Shown here: piece by piece, positions 51,014-62,790 of the stretch | How the letters are laid out: each line of letters begins with the position of its first letter | How positions within the stretch are numbered: position 1 is the first letter of the stretch | Assembly: GCA_040954595.2 (NCBI GenBank) | Contig: CM082583.2 | Location: 3,968,001 to 4,032,000, forward strand | DNA: 64,000 nt | Reading direction: 5' to 3' | Source of the DNA: Balanoglossus misakiensis | Lineage: Eukaryota > Hemichordata | Made by a program: the position numbers and the translations under genes | Notes under the pieces: model-generated | Database searches by the model: none | Told to the model about the DNA's origin: nothing | What the model saw: only the letters and a program-made list of their open reading frames with translations

Positions 51014-51974
51014 CTATAATACGGGCATGTTAGTTGATGCTTGGGTATATTCGTTGTCAGGGTCAGGTAGCTGGTTTCCTGTAAATAGATACATGTAAAC
51101 ATGATATCAGACCCAGCCAATCAATTGTGGACACTTTAATCCAAGAAAATAAAGTACCTTAGAATACTCAATTTTCACTAGGAAGTTTTGCACTGTATCA
51201 GCTGGAGTAATTTTTCTGCTAAAATAAAATCCCAGTGAAAATTCTTATTTCCAATTCTTTACAAATAAGTTGACAAGAAATAGTACAAAACAAAATCTAA
51301 TAGCATACTTCGAAGATGGCAGTAGTTGGAAATTTGCCTCAGTGTCATATGTTCCCCAATCAACTTGATTATTACATTAACTGTGACATTGAAGAGGCAA
51401 TATATATTCGACGTCCATTCACCAAACTACAGGAGACAAATTATTTTTCAGTGTTCATTCACACTTTGTCGTTTTCACTGTTTGATAACTGACTTACTTA
51501 AATCATTCAAGCTAGTGCAGCTCTTTGCATCGCCAGTTTCAGCAATGCCATTAACATCCTTTTCCTCAAGATCTGGAAAAAAATTAAAAGATATCAAAAG
51601 TGAGATCTAAAAAAAGTGACTCCCATGCATTCATATGCGTCAAACTGTTTTGTCGCTTTCAGAACGATAAACATTCAGAAAATTTGACCTGGAATGCTTC
51701 CATTATCAATTTTCACATAAATCGTAAAAACAGCAGTTTTTCTTAGAGATCGTGGCAATCAATAAGACAAAGGAGGCGAGGGACTTACCATTACAATGTA
51801 AGCTGGTTCCACTCTTTGCCTTCATAGTCTCATTAATTGCCAAGGCCGTAGTACTACCTATATACCGGTAAAGATGGGAAATAATGAGTGATGCAGCTCA
51901 ATATGATCCTTCAACATTAATTACGGGCCCAAGCCAAGCCAGGCTTGGGCCCGTATTGGTTTCGTTGGGGTTTT

Positions 51975-52006
<32 letters not shown>

Positions 52007-55000
52007 TATTCTTGGTTCATTTCTTTCGCGCGCTAGATCTCAGACACAGCTGCAGGTACAGTTCTCAAACTTGCTACAGTGGTCAAGGTCAATGAGTAGA
52101 TGTGCAGTGACTTGTGAATACTTAATTAGTCACGTGACATGGCGGCCATATTGGATTTTCTGAAAAAATGCAAATCTCAGATCTCAGAAACTACAAGTCA
52201 GATCGACTTCAGATTTGGTGTGCTGGTAGTATACCCTCTGCCCATCATTTTTGTAATTGGATATTTTGCTGTCAATGTTGCAGTTTTTTTGCTACAGTTG
52301 TTTTTCTGAAATCTGGTCAAAATTTCAAAAATCTTCTTCTCCAGAACCGGCAATAACCGAGTCACGCCGTTTGGGGTATGTGGTCACCTAACTGATGTCT
52401 ATCAAGTTTGCGAAGATCGTTGTGATTGGTCGAAGATTATGGCGGCCATATTGGATTTTCGAAAAACCATAGTAAAACTTCAAAAATCTTCTTCTCCAGA
52501 ACGGGCGATGACTGAGTCACAAGATTTGGTGTGTGTGGTCATTAAACAGATGTCTATCAAGTTTGCGAAGGGGAATGTGATTGGTCGAAGATTATGGCGG
52601 CCATATTGGATTTTGTGAAAAACGATTAAAAAGTAAAAATTCCTTTTCTAGCCTAAACATTGATAGCACAGAAATTCTTTTTATGGATATGAATCATCAT
52701 ATGACAAGAATAAGCTATAAATATTTTGGTAATTTTGGCAATGACCTTTGACCTACTTTTGACAAATCATTTTTCTGCATATCTAATTCATGGCTAACCA
52801 ATGGGGCTATAAGTTTGGTATTTGATGTATGTGGATTTGTATGTGATCAAAAAATTTTGCTACTTTTCATGACCCTTTGACCTCTGGTGACCTCATTAAA
52901 TATGCGCATACCTAATTAATGATGAACCAATAGACCTAGAGGTTTTGTTTTTGTTATACATGGACCAGTATGGGGTCAAAATATTTTGCCCAAATGTTGG
53001 GTGACCTCGGGTGACCTTTGACCTACTTTTGCATATATTGACATCCACACCAGATACAGCCTTGGCGTTTGGAGGTATGGGGCCATAATGAAAAGCCAAA
53101 GTTTTGGGTCACCTGTGACACCTGCTTTATGCATTATTTATGTGCATACCTAATTCCGGGCTAACCAAAAGGGCTAGAGGTCTGGTTTTTGTTGGACATG
53201 GACCACTGTTGGTCAAAATTTTCTACCCAAATTGTGGGTGACCTCTGGGTGACCTTTGACCTACTTAACACTATATCAACAACAAACATAGATATAACCT
53301 TGATATTTCATGGGGATAAAACACAGCATTATGTTTCAACTCATTAATTATGTGCATATCTAATAATCAGATCAGATAATAGAGCTTGGGCCCGGACAAT
53401 GCTGCTTGCAGCTTTAATTTATTATTATTATTATTAATAGAAGCTAGGTGATTGTGTCATATACTTTTTTTCAAATTATGGATGGACTACGGGTACATAT
53501 TGGGTCTCCTCAAATCCAAGGACTTTGCCTTCAGTCAAGGCATGCTCTGTGATCTCTTTTAGTTCTTGATAGCTCAAGCCAATAAGAAGAAAGAAAGCAA
53601 CAATATTGCACAGTGACATGCTCTTTCTACATTCAAATTGCTAGCAGTGGTCATGGGGGATCAGTCAATTTTATCTGACTGGTGGGGGGGGGGGTGCTAG
53701 CTTAAAAGAGAGCAAGTTAAATATTACTACGGTAATTAAGTTGGGGAGGAGGGTTACTTTGAAGCTTGACGTAAAAACTGGAGACCTGCACTTTAAGAAC
53801 CATGACAGTGTAAAAAACAAAACACCGGCAACCTATAGCCACTTCAAAATGACCAACCCATTAGATCTTGATCTCTGAACATGCATGATGAAACAGACAG
53901 GTACATCTACCTTGTGATTGTCCAGGGTCATCATTAAGGGTGCTATCCAAATCCAAAGAAGTGTAACTAGCACCATCACATCCGCGACGTCTCTCTTCAT
54001 GAGTCCTACCATTCGAAGAACATCAGATGTTGTGATATGAAAAATTATCAATATGATTATTAAAGGGACAAAGTCTCTCTCTCGCTGCCCTTTTTTCCAT
54101 TAATTATATTTGATACAAGACACCGTTTGTTATTCTACATGTGGATATATAGTGAATGAACGTTCAACCACACACAACTTCCATCCCTCTTATAGACAGG
54201 AGAGTGAAAAAACTCGCCAAAATGAATAATCGTTCTTTACCATTTATTCATTTTGGGCGAGTTTTTACTCTCATATCATACAAGTGGGATGGAAGTTTTG
54301 TGTGGTTTATCATTGATTCACTATATATCCACATTTACATTAACATAAATAGTGTCTTGTATCAAACATAATTAATGGAAAAGGGGCAGCTGGAGAGAGA
54401 CTTTGTCCCTTTAAACATAGCTTATTAGTAAGAATTGCCTGATTTCCTTGATGTGCAATTTCAAATTGCAAGTTTCTCTTGAACTGATTGGGTCACAGAT
54501 GTCAGTGTGTTAAAATGAAATTTGTATGAATGCATGCATCCAGTTTACTTGTGATTGTAACAAAGCTATTTATACTATGGCATGTAGCAAAAATTGTGTG
54601 ATATTTCCGGTATTTCACTTCTTATTTTAAACTTAGATTTTGTGCAAATTGGTATGGGCATAGGGGCCTTGCTTGCAAAAAAATCATTTGTTGGTTGTAT
54701 AATACAGCATTGTTGCTGATGACATGTTATTTAATACCAATATTACTTGAATGTTTCCATAGTTTTTAATATGGGCAGTTTGTCAATACTTTCAATTTGA
54801 CTTGTCGTACAACCTTCATCTTAGCTAAATGAATGTAGAAGACTTACCGGCCACCTTTACGAAATTCCCCATGATTTGACCGACCTTCACCCAATTGAGT
54901 ACCTCTTCCTGTTTGTAACGGAAATGTAAAAATAACTTTAGTTATGTCTCAGTGTACGGCACATACTTGGCTAAATGATGGGTCATGATAAGATATGACT

Positions 55001-57643
55001 TGCACCATGAAAATAATAAATTCAAATTTTCAAATGACATCTGATCCATAGTGAATGAACAGCTCACTTGGAACTACCGGTACACTAGCCTCGAGTTGCA
55101 GCTTTTTTCACCAAATCGTTTAATATAATAATATTATATTACACGATTAAGCAATAAAACACCCCCAGCCATGGTATACCACGAGATTTTGACCAGTTCA
55201 CGACATATACGCACGAGCGATAGCGAGTGCGTATATGGAGTTGAACTGGTCAAAATCGAGTGGTATACCATGGCTGGGGGTGTTTGATTGCTATTATATT
55301 ATGCCAGTATATTGAAACTTTGCATAAAACATTTTAAAAAGGCATTTTCTTTGACTATGATATATGACTGTGGTATATGACGAATATATCACAGTCACGT
55401 GTCGTGTCTCGACCAATAAAATAGCGTGATTTACACCATCAATATACTGGTATAATATAATTTGATATATATAACTATTGTGTATATTATACTATTGTGA
55501 TATATCGGTAAGTGACTTACCATTTCTGTTACGCTTATAAACGATAGCAACTATAGCGGTGATACCAGTAAAGGCTATACCAGAGACTGCAATGATTAAG
55601 ACTGAATGATTATCTGATTTGCTGGAATCTTCCGATGCACCGTTGGTCTTCTGCACAACATGGCCTCTCTCATCATCTGTGGCAGGTGTCGTTGCATAAT
55701 TATCATCAAGAGTTGACGGCGGAGACTTCATTAGCTCTCTGACTTCTAAATTTGCAGACATAACAGTAAATGGTAAGATCCTCATGTTAGAGCATGTGCG
55801 ATATGTATAGTCTAGTTATGGTCTATTTCAATGTCTGTTTGACAATTAACTACATGTATAAAGTTTTTGCTATTGCGTTGTTTGTCGATTGAATCATAAG
55901 TGGCTTAATTGACTAGATGTAAAATATTACGTTTCATGGACTAAATGTTAGTACAGGTTTCAGGGTAGGCTGGATTTTTATACAAAGACTTCAGAAATGC
56001 AAACATACCGTACCCATTCAATTGAACGTATTGTCTCCACTGCATATGAAGCATGTCAGAGAAATAGAAAAAGTCCCATTTGATATACATTGAACAGGAC
56101 ATCTGTCCCTATTAAAATATACCCCTAAAATGATACTGAGAATCGGAGATTTTTGAGCAGAAGTGGTGAGTTGAACAGAATTGAATGTAAGACAGTCCAA
56201 AAAGAACAGCCAGTTTGTCTGTTCATTTATCAAACAACTGCTAATGTGCATGCACCCTCACCAAAACTCCATAACACCGAAACGTTATTACCATAAGTGA
56301 TGTACTAATACCAACATGCATATTATAGAAATGTTTTCTATTATCACATAAAAAACATCACAGTGCATGAGGATATGAGGTCAGGTGCCAATAGAAAAAG
56401 TGACAGGGTCTTTATTTTATCATATATGCTCTTGAGATCGATATTTACCGGAAGTAGGTGCTGTCGTTAATACTTGTCCGTGTACTGGCTTCAAAGAAGT
56501 AGTCAGCTTTACTTCAAGTTGTGTGGACGGTCTAAGGCAAGAAAGTAACAAGAATGTATATTGTTTGCCATTGTCGCTTGGCAATCACTGAAATTAGTTG
56601 ATATGTTGTACCAATACTTCACCACATAGTTATGTACAAAGATGGCCAGAAACTTGGTCAAGAAGAATCTGCTTGTCAACCTGTACCGGTACATGTTTAT
56701 GGCTATGTCTGTGAATTGTTTTGATAATAAAATTGTTGATTGTACAAATATTGGATGTTTTGAAACTGAATTGACTGGTTTTCATCTGTGTCTAGACAAT
56801 TTGAAGAAGATAGTGAAGTTGATAATTAGGCAGAACATAAACACCTACTAAAATTAGCCAAAAATCAACATAATTATCTGTAACGTACAACGTATTCTCC
56901 TGATAACCACATCCAGACAAAATTAGTGATTTATTTCCTTGTCATTATCTGCTTGCATTATGTATAACGACATTAAAGGCTGTTCTTACGTCTTGATGTT
57001 CCCTGAAGGCCTCCTTATAGGTCTGCAACCACCATCAGGTCTTTCCACGAATCCTGACATACAAGAACACTTGTAGTCCTGTGTTGATGATCCTGTGCTC
57101 TTTGTTAGCTGTCCATGCCTGCATCTGTTGTGCGGCAAACATCTTGACAGTAGATTTGGATGAGCCGTGAAAGAGGTTTGGTCGCATGGCGCACAGACTG
57201 TGCTACTGGGGTCACCAATTGAACATGGTGCTACCATGTGATGCCCTGTGAAGTGTTAAAAATCAGCAGCATACCCACACAAGTTGTTCAGGGAGGCCAG
57301 CTAAATGAAATGTACCAAGAGATTTGACTGGTTGAGGAAATGGAAAGCAACTCCCTGAATTTAGAAACATGACCCCTAATTATTTTAGCCTGTGATATAT
57401 TTCCCTGTAATTTGTTAAGTTATCTACTACATGTATATCAAATGCTTCATATGTGCCTAAATCATTACGTTTGTCAAAATGTTTTGTACTGGTGATATGC
57501 AAAGTAAAAGTAAAATAGAAGGTCTTACCAGGTGAACAATTATTACAACAGCGGCCTTCAAATTTACTTTGAATGCCCAGCTGACAGCCCTCTGCCTCAG
57601 GAAAATCCAGGGAAAGAGATGAGGATGTGTGGAAGACAAAAAC
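51014..57643 (-). CDS. TNF receptor superfamily-like membrane protein without death domain; 5' end not found
   Basis: Minus-strand exons in transcript order: 57643-57529, 57245-56990, 56531-56449, 55745-55521, 54908-54848, 54005-53911, 51857-51789, 51572-51498, 51078-51014 (stop TAG 51016-51014). They total 1,044 bp, all in phase, 347 residues. The first exon has FEGRCCNNCSPG, the second CSIGDPSSTVCAPC, SRCLPHNRC and YKCSCMSGF, the cysteine-rich pattern of TNF receptors. A Ser/Thr-rich stalk follows, then one membrane helix (VLIIAVSGIAFTGITAIVAI) and a basic stop-transfer (YKRNRN). The ~150-residue cytoplasmic tail lacks a death domain. The signal peptide exon must lie right of 57643 and was not recognised. 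Expected role: cell-surface receptor for a TNF-like ligand. Confidence 0.83.
51498..51857 (-). CDS. TNF-receptor-like tail: two duplicated short exons
   Basis: Exons 51857-51789 (69 bp) and 51572-51498 (75 bp), both phase 1-1. Their products align: INETMKAKSGTSL against IAETGDAKSCTSL. A symmetric exon was evidently duplicated in the tail; the shared AKSxTSL could be a docking or phosphorylation motif (inference). Confidence 0.7.
51923..53416. mobile_element. ~1.5-kb repeat element starting GGGCCCAAGC and ending ...TGCTTGCAGCTTTAAT
   Basis: Begins with a perfect small palindrome (GGGCCCAAGC...GCTTGGGCCC) and ends with GAGCTTGGGCCCGG. Inside, ATGGCGGCCATATTGGATTTT-type words recur at about 52139, 52439 and 52594, a ~155-bp tandem unit starts at about 52332 and 52487, and GACCTTTGACCTACTT recurs three times. 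A CTTT microsatellite (51971-52007) follows the left end. It fills the intron between the 53911 and 51857 exons of the TNF-receptor-like gene. No coding capacity. Confidence 0.65.
54060..54414. mobile_element. TTAA-flanked palindromic MITE (GGGACAAAGTCTC family), copy 6
   Basis: Full length, TTAAAGGGACAAAGTCTCTC to GACTTTGTCCCTTTAA, with the central CTCGCCAAAATGAATAAT palindrome. Its left edge is 55 bp from the exon ending 54005. Confidence 0.88.
55152..55290. mobile_element. Near-perfect long hairpin (MITE)
   Basis: CACCCCCAGCCATGGTATAC and TTTTGACCAGTTCA pair with TGAACTGGTCAAAA and GTATACCATGGCTGGGGGTG; the centre continues as ATATACGCAC...GTGCGTATAT. Almost the whole 139 bp is one stem. 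A second inverted pair (CCAGTATATTGA at ~55310 and TCAATATACTGG at ~55440) directly follows, so the region is a nest. Intronic, between the membrane exon and the first tail exon. Confidence 0.85.
55521..55745 (-). CDS. TNF-receptor-like gene: stalk and transmembrane exon
   Basis: 225-bp phase 1-1 exon. It encodes a short acidic stalk, then VLIIAVSGIAFTGITAIVAI and the basic YKRNRN. A read-through frame continues to a stop at 55492 if the intron is retained, giving a receptor with almost no tail. This would be a plausible alternative form but is unproven. Confidence 0.8.
56990..57643 (-). CDS. TNF-receptor-like gene: cysteine-rich ligand-binding exons
   Basis: Exons 57643-57529 and 57245-56990. 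About fourteen cysteines fit two to three TNF-receptor cysteine-rich units: EGCQLGIQSKFEGRCCNNCS, then CSIGDPSSTVCAPCDQTSF, CLPHNRC, CSCMSGF and GGC. The SCMSGFVERPDGGC end also resembles an EGF-like turn, but the overall spacing favours the TNF-receptor family. Confidence 0.83.
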
Positions 57644-57668
57644 CTGTGATAAAGATCATTTACTGACA

Positions 57669-57996
57669 TTAAAGGGACAAAGTCTCTCTCTCGCTGCCCT
57701 TTTTCCATTAATTATGTTTGATACAAGACACAGTTTGTGTTATTCTACATGTGGATATATAGTGAATCAACGTTCAACAACACACAACTTCCATCCCATT
57801 TGTAGGATATGAAAGTAAAAATCTCCCCAAAATGAATAAATTTTCACTGTCATGTGTACAAGTGAGATGGAAGTTGTGTGTGGTCAAAAGTTGATTCACT
57901 ATGTATCCACACGTGGAATAACACAAACTGTGTCTTGTATCAAAGATAATTAATGGAACAAGGGCAGCGAGACAGAGACTTAATTTGTCCCTTTAA
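57669..57996. mobile_element. TTAA-flanked palindromic MITE (GGGACAAAGTCTC family), copy 7
   Basis: TTAAAGGGACAAAGTCTCTC to TTTGTCCCTTTAA, with part of the central palindrome deleted. It starts 25 bp upstream of the acceptor of the first recognised TNF-receptor exon, close enough to supply part of its branch-point region. Confidence 0.85.
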
Positions 57997-60610
57997 TCAA
58001 GGTATAAACAAAGTATTAGAATGTGACATATAACTTTGAGTTCACACAAGCCAGAATAATGTTTTTTCTTGCAAGGCGGGTGTGTTTATGTACATGTACA
58101 CCAATGTGAAATATAATCCTAGAAGGTAGCATAATATAAATTTTCAAGGGTATCAAAGTTCTGTGGACAAATATATACTTGTCGCAGAACTTCAATTGTC
58201 AACATAGCCTGTATATGTTTAACAACCACTGTTATTGTTGACAAATGAATTCTAGTCCACATATGAATTCAAATTTTACATTAATTTTCCCCAAAAATAT
58301 TATTGAAAATTTCATATTAAAAATAAATCTGTCTTAGCAAACATGAAAGAAATTGCACAATCAGATTCTCAGTACAAAAGTTTGGACAAAAAAAAGCAGA
58401 TAATGCCCCCAAAAGGACATTACCGGTATTGCAGATTCCAATTGTAATTACCAAATTTCAAAGCTGTATGAGGAGCAGTTTTTGATAATTCAATTGTTGA
58501 CAGATGGACTGACAGATGAATGGATAAATGGTGGGGGAGGGGGAGGGGTAATTTGAGAAAAGGTCAGCTACATAGGTGGCTCTATTAATTGCCCTGTGTG
58601 TGAAATTCCAGCATCTATTACAGGGCTGGCTCTGAAAAGTGGCGGGGGGGGGGGGGGGGGGGTGGTGTCAGTCAGACATTTTTACAATTTGTGACATGTA
58701 CACATTAAAGTCATAGTAACTCTAACTTCGGTATTTTTGTTCTAGGTATCAACTGTGCTTTCTCATTGTACTGTGTGAAACGTATGTAACAAATTGCTCA
58801 GTATTTGGTTTTGCTAGCCCTTCTGTACATAGTAATCAGTATTGTGATTGTTACGATTTGAAAACTGAATTTAAGTCTGGACTTCAATTCAGCAAAAGTA
58901 ACAATTAGTGTTTACTCATATACATGCCTTGTTGAGGAGCTAAGGTGTTCAAAAAATACTTCCAGAGCGGCCATGGATTTGTTTGGATATCGAGGCATCG
59001 ATTTTTTCACATCCCGTACAGCCCGTGTAATGCATCTGCACACTAAATATTGAGGTTATACATGCAGCAGTTTTTGACTTTTTGATGTGGACAGACATGC
59101 AGACATACATAGATACACCCAATCTGATTAAAATCAGATGTAGGGAACGGCGACATGTTTTTTTTATGCTGTCGCCTCACACTACAGATGTAGTGTGAGG
59201 CGACACCATAAAAAAAACGCCGCAGTTCCCTACATCTGTTTTTAATCAGATTGACATACACCATACATACAGATGCAACAGATTCCATAAGGTCCCATGT
59301 TATATATACATACCAAAATGGGACCTACAAATTGACAAGATTTCTTGCATGCATATTTATAGAAAAACATTGCAAATTTTGATAGAAATTTTGCACTGCA
59401 AAATGTACACAAACGTGTTGAGATATTAAACAGAAAATTTAGACCCATACCTACTTCTGTCAATGTCATTGATTTTTCACATTGAAACATTGGGGGCATC
59501 AATTTTTGTCATAATTTAAGGGGGTCATAGAAAAAAGTCACCAAGAAAATGGAAAATTCTCCGGCCCCCTGAAAGTGATATTTGAACACTCCCTTAGCCA
59601 TATGAGTACGGTGTGGCCCCTACCCCGCTTCCTTGGAATACTTACCACAAGTATCAAACAGATCCACTCACTCCTGTTATCTTGTTCAAAAGATATCATT
59701 TTAACTCCGACACGTTAACACATTCATATAATATCTGGGAAGTACGGGTACATGGTGATGTCTGTTCCTCTCGTATATGTGGTGCACTGGTGGTGGGCGA
59801 CATGAATTCGACCCATCAGGCATCACAAATTTAACGCATGCACATGCGCGACACACCCTGCCATGTCAGGCCAGTCGTAGTCTAGTAGTAGTAATCTATT
59901 TATAATTGTGACAAGCAAATCTTCTGAGTTGCCCAGCTAGCCCGGTCCAATGGACTTTAAGTCACCATTTAATACACAAAACATGCATTTACACACTGTT
60001 ACATACACTGTGTAAAAGTCATAAGAGAGGCTCATTTACATGTCACACGGCCTCGGCCAATCAGATTTATGGAATCTCGATCATCAGTGCACCTGCACCT
60101 TTTTCTTCAAGACATTGTGCAGAAGATTTTTTCCCAAAGCCAACAACTTTTTCACCAAAATATCCTCCATCCATCCATCCATGACAAGGGCTAGCTATAG
60201 AACACCTCGGGGACAATTCATCCCTTTTCCGTTTCATCTCCTGGCAGACGGACTCGGACGCCTGTCGAAGTACATGTACAGATATTATTCTCCCCCCCCC
60301 CCCCAAAAAAAAAAAAAAGTTAATCGAACAATGGCCCCGAAAAGAACCCGTACGTCGATATTCTTACTTCACTAATTCAAGGACAATAACATTTCTTACA
60401 AAACACATCAGAAACAAACAGACCTCAATTGGACTTTGAAGCGCACTTTTTATATTCACAAATCACGTACCCAACAAAATATGCGGGCAACCGACGAAAC
60501 AACCATCACAGCTAGACCTGCCACTGAGAAATGAAACACGAAAACCATAAAATTACATTGAATAGCCAGGCTTGGAGCCTCTTTCTCTTCCATGCATTCG
60601 TTAAATATAC
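57997..60610. other. Non-coding, repeat-bearing stretch upstream of the TNF-receptor-like gene
   Basis: Holds the partner of 45690-45790 (about 58185-58285), a related block at 58700-58960, G-runs at ~58643, the hairpin at 59120-59253 and a segment (60280-60400) similar to 50380-50470. The missing signal-peptide exon is expected somewhere here or further right; none could be supported. Confidence 0.5.
59120..59253. mobile_element. Perfect-stem hairpin MITE, AATCTGATT...TGTAGGG family, copy 2
   Basis: CAATCTGATTAAAATCAGAT and GTAGGGAACGGCG on the left pair with CGCCGCAGTTCCCTAC and ATCTGTTTTTAATCAGATTG on the right; the centre pairs GTCGCCTCACACTACA with TGTAGTGTGAGGCGAC. It is better preserved than 1389-1559, so probably younger. 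Confidence 0.85.
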
Positions 60611-61778
60611 TTAAAGTGGAACGACACCCTCAATTTTGGGCTTCAAAGTACAATCCGGGTGTCAAAAACGGCAACGTTCCGATGGGTTAATTCACTTTCA
60701 CTTCCTGCGCAAGCAGTAGACGCGCGTTGAAAATACTACAGTGACGTCAGCAACTTACACGTTCGACGTGTCATTTCCAATAAACAGACACATTTTGCGC
60801 GGATCTGACATGGCGAAATGTCAAGTTCATGATTTTAAAAACATATTCGGAAAATCGACGGGGATAAGTTTCTTTCAAAGGCAGTGCTCTTCGTGTACTA
60901 GTATTGTATTTGTCGATGCGTGCAGACATAGACCCTGCAATGTCCATGATGCCATGCATGTCGACGTTTATGAACAAACCGTAAGGCCTATACAAAGTTG
61001 TTCTAACTGCCGCTGATAATAATAAACGTACCGTATTAAATCCTTCCTGCACGTTTTTTGGTACACGTATTTGGGTTTAATTTCCATTTATTGACGATCG
61101 CATAGTTATCAAATGAAAGCAACTAAAAAGGGCAGTTTTAATACATTTCAAGAGACGAAACATGCATACAATAACTATAGCATTGGCTTCCATTATACTA
61201 CGGACGTACTACACCTGGAGAGCAGGACGATGCACCTGCGTTCTTTTCAACTCCATAAAAGGTGACTAAGTATTTTTGTAAGAAAAGTGGTTCGAAAAGG
61301 TGACAACGAGGGAGAGACAACGAGGGAGGGTATTGTTTAATTGCAGCATTGTCTGTTTCACCATAGACTCTAGGGTCTATGGTTTCACTGAAACCACACC
61401 AAGTGTAAGCCTTGACAAACGGGACACATCGGAGATCAGAACTGCATGAACTTTTGTCCTCTGTAAAATTCAGTCGCTTGGTCGTAGAAGGGAATCTCTG
61501 GTTCAAAATTGTAGCCTACTACCCGAGAATATGTTGCTATGCTAACGTCGTCGGTCGCGTGAGTGCAGGCGTGTATAAGCATAAGCTCGCTCCAACGCGC
61601 CGCGTCGGCAGCGGACAACAGTTGCTGACGTCACTCACTTCCGGGTTCGCGCAGTTTTTGGCTGGCTGTAGCTCTGTTATGCGTAAGTGAAAGTGAATGA
61701 AACCAACGTTTTTCATAGTACTTTTTAATCGCATTTCGCAGAATTGGCTCAAAAACGGATCACAACGTTCCACTTTAA
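60611..61778. mobile_element. TIR element (~1.17 kb) with ~150-bp inverted ends and CRE-like core
   Basis: Outer ends TTAAAGTGGAACG and CGTTCCACTTTAA with TTAA edges. Subterminal shared blocks are TTCACTTTCACTT and AGTGACGTCAGCAACT (60740-60755), inverted as AGTTGCTGACGTCACT (61620-61635). The interior has no convincing transposase; its frames are under 110 codons. Confidence 0.7.
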
Positions 61779-62237
61779 CTTTTCATGTTTGGGTAGATTT
61801 TGTATTCCATCATCAATAAGTTTACGATCAGCAATTAATTTCTTCACCATTTCTACCGACTTCACGGAGCTCGAGGTAGGCGCCTACCTTAATTTATTTC
61901 CCAATCTCGAAATTCGGTCCGCAAGGCAAACTTTTTGGTCGTCATTTTCCTTCCTGAACAGGCAAACCACGTTCTTCCAAGTAATGATTGAAATAGTGTC
62001 CTTGGCTTACATCATGAAAACACAGAGTGGAATTTCCATCAACTCAAAACCATTGTCGTAAAAAAGACGCAGCAAAAAAGACGTAAATAAAATTCCCAAT
62101 AAAATACATATCGTAACAATCTTTTATGGAAAAAAATCACAGCTAGATTATCAAATTTAATATTTCATCATCATTCGCGTTTATCATAATTCATTGCTGA
62201 AAATGTAAAGCTAATGCATTACGCTGGGGGTGGAACT

Positions 62238-62790
62238 AAGGGAGCATTCGTTTTTTACAGGGAGGGGGGGGGGCGGTGGAAATCAGGGGGGGGGTTTACT
62301 TTTACAAAGCAGTTTTTAGGGGGGGGACAAATTTTATAATCAAGGGATTATTATATAGGGACTGAAAGGGGGGACTTGAAAACTTTGACGGCTAAATATT
62401 TAATTTGAGTCCACAAAAATGCAGTTTCGCGTCCTTTATTTTACAAAATTTTCTAATGTGGGAGGGGGACACCCCCTCCCAAACCCACCCCCTTCAATTC
62501 TCGGTTTACAATGTCTCCCAACACAGAATACAAATACTTAAAAAATATAAACAATGTTCAGTTTTAATACCCACTGATGAGGGGAAATATCGGTTTCAAA
62601 TTCTTTTCATGGGAGCGCTGTGTCCATGATAAGTTTAATCCGGTGGATAAACTTTTTTTTTTTTTTTTTTGGGGGGGGGGGGTCACATTTTAGAAAAGTA
62701 ATTTCCAGGGGGGGTTGCCTTTAACATTTAGTCGGCGACTCAAATTCCACCGCCCCCCCCCCTCCCTGTAAAAAAACGAATGCTCCCTAA
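62238..62790. mobile_element. TIR element with GGGAGCATTCGTTTTTTACA ends
   Basis: Left GGGAGCATTCGTTTTTTACA then GGGAGG, right CCTCCC then TGTAAAAAAACGAATGCTCC, about 550 bp, flanked by TAA. The interior is dominated by long G or T runs (for example 62320-62335 and 62651-62682), which look prone to slippage and assembly error. Confidence 0.8.

Noticed and set aside
53833-54051. Minus-strand frame with a hydrophobic run, considered as a second membrane helix of the TNF-receptor-like protein
   Set aside because: Phase from the preceding exon (54908-54848, ending in phase 2) selects the other frame, which reads THEERRRGCDGASYTSLDL and continues in phase to the next exons.
61198-61506. 102-codon minus-strand frame within the TIR element, considered as transposase remnant
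   Set aside because: No DDE/DDD or zinc-finger pattern can be seen; too short for a call.
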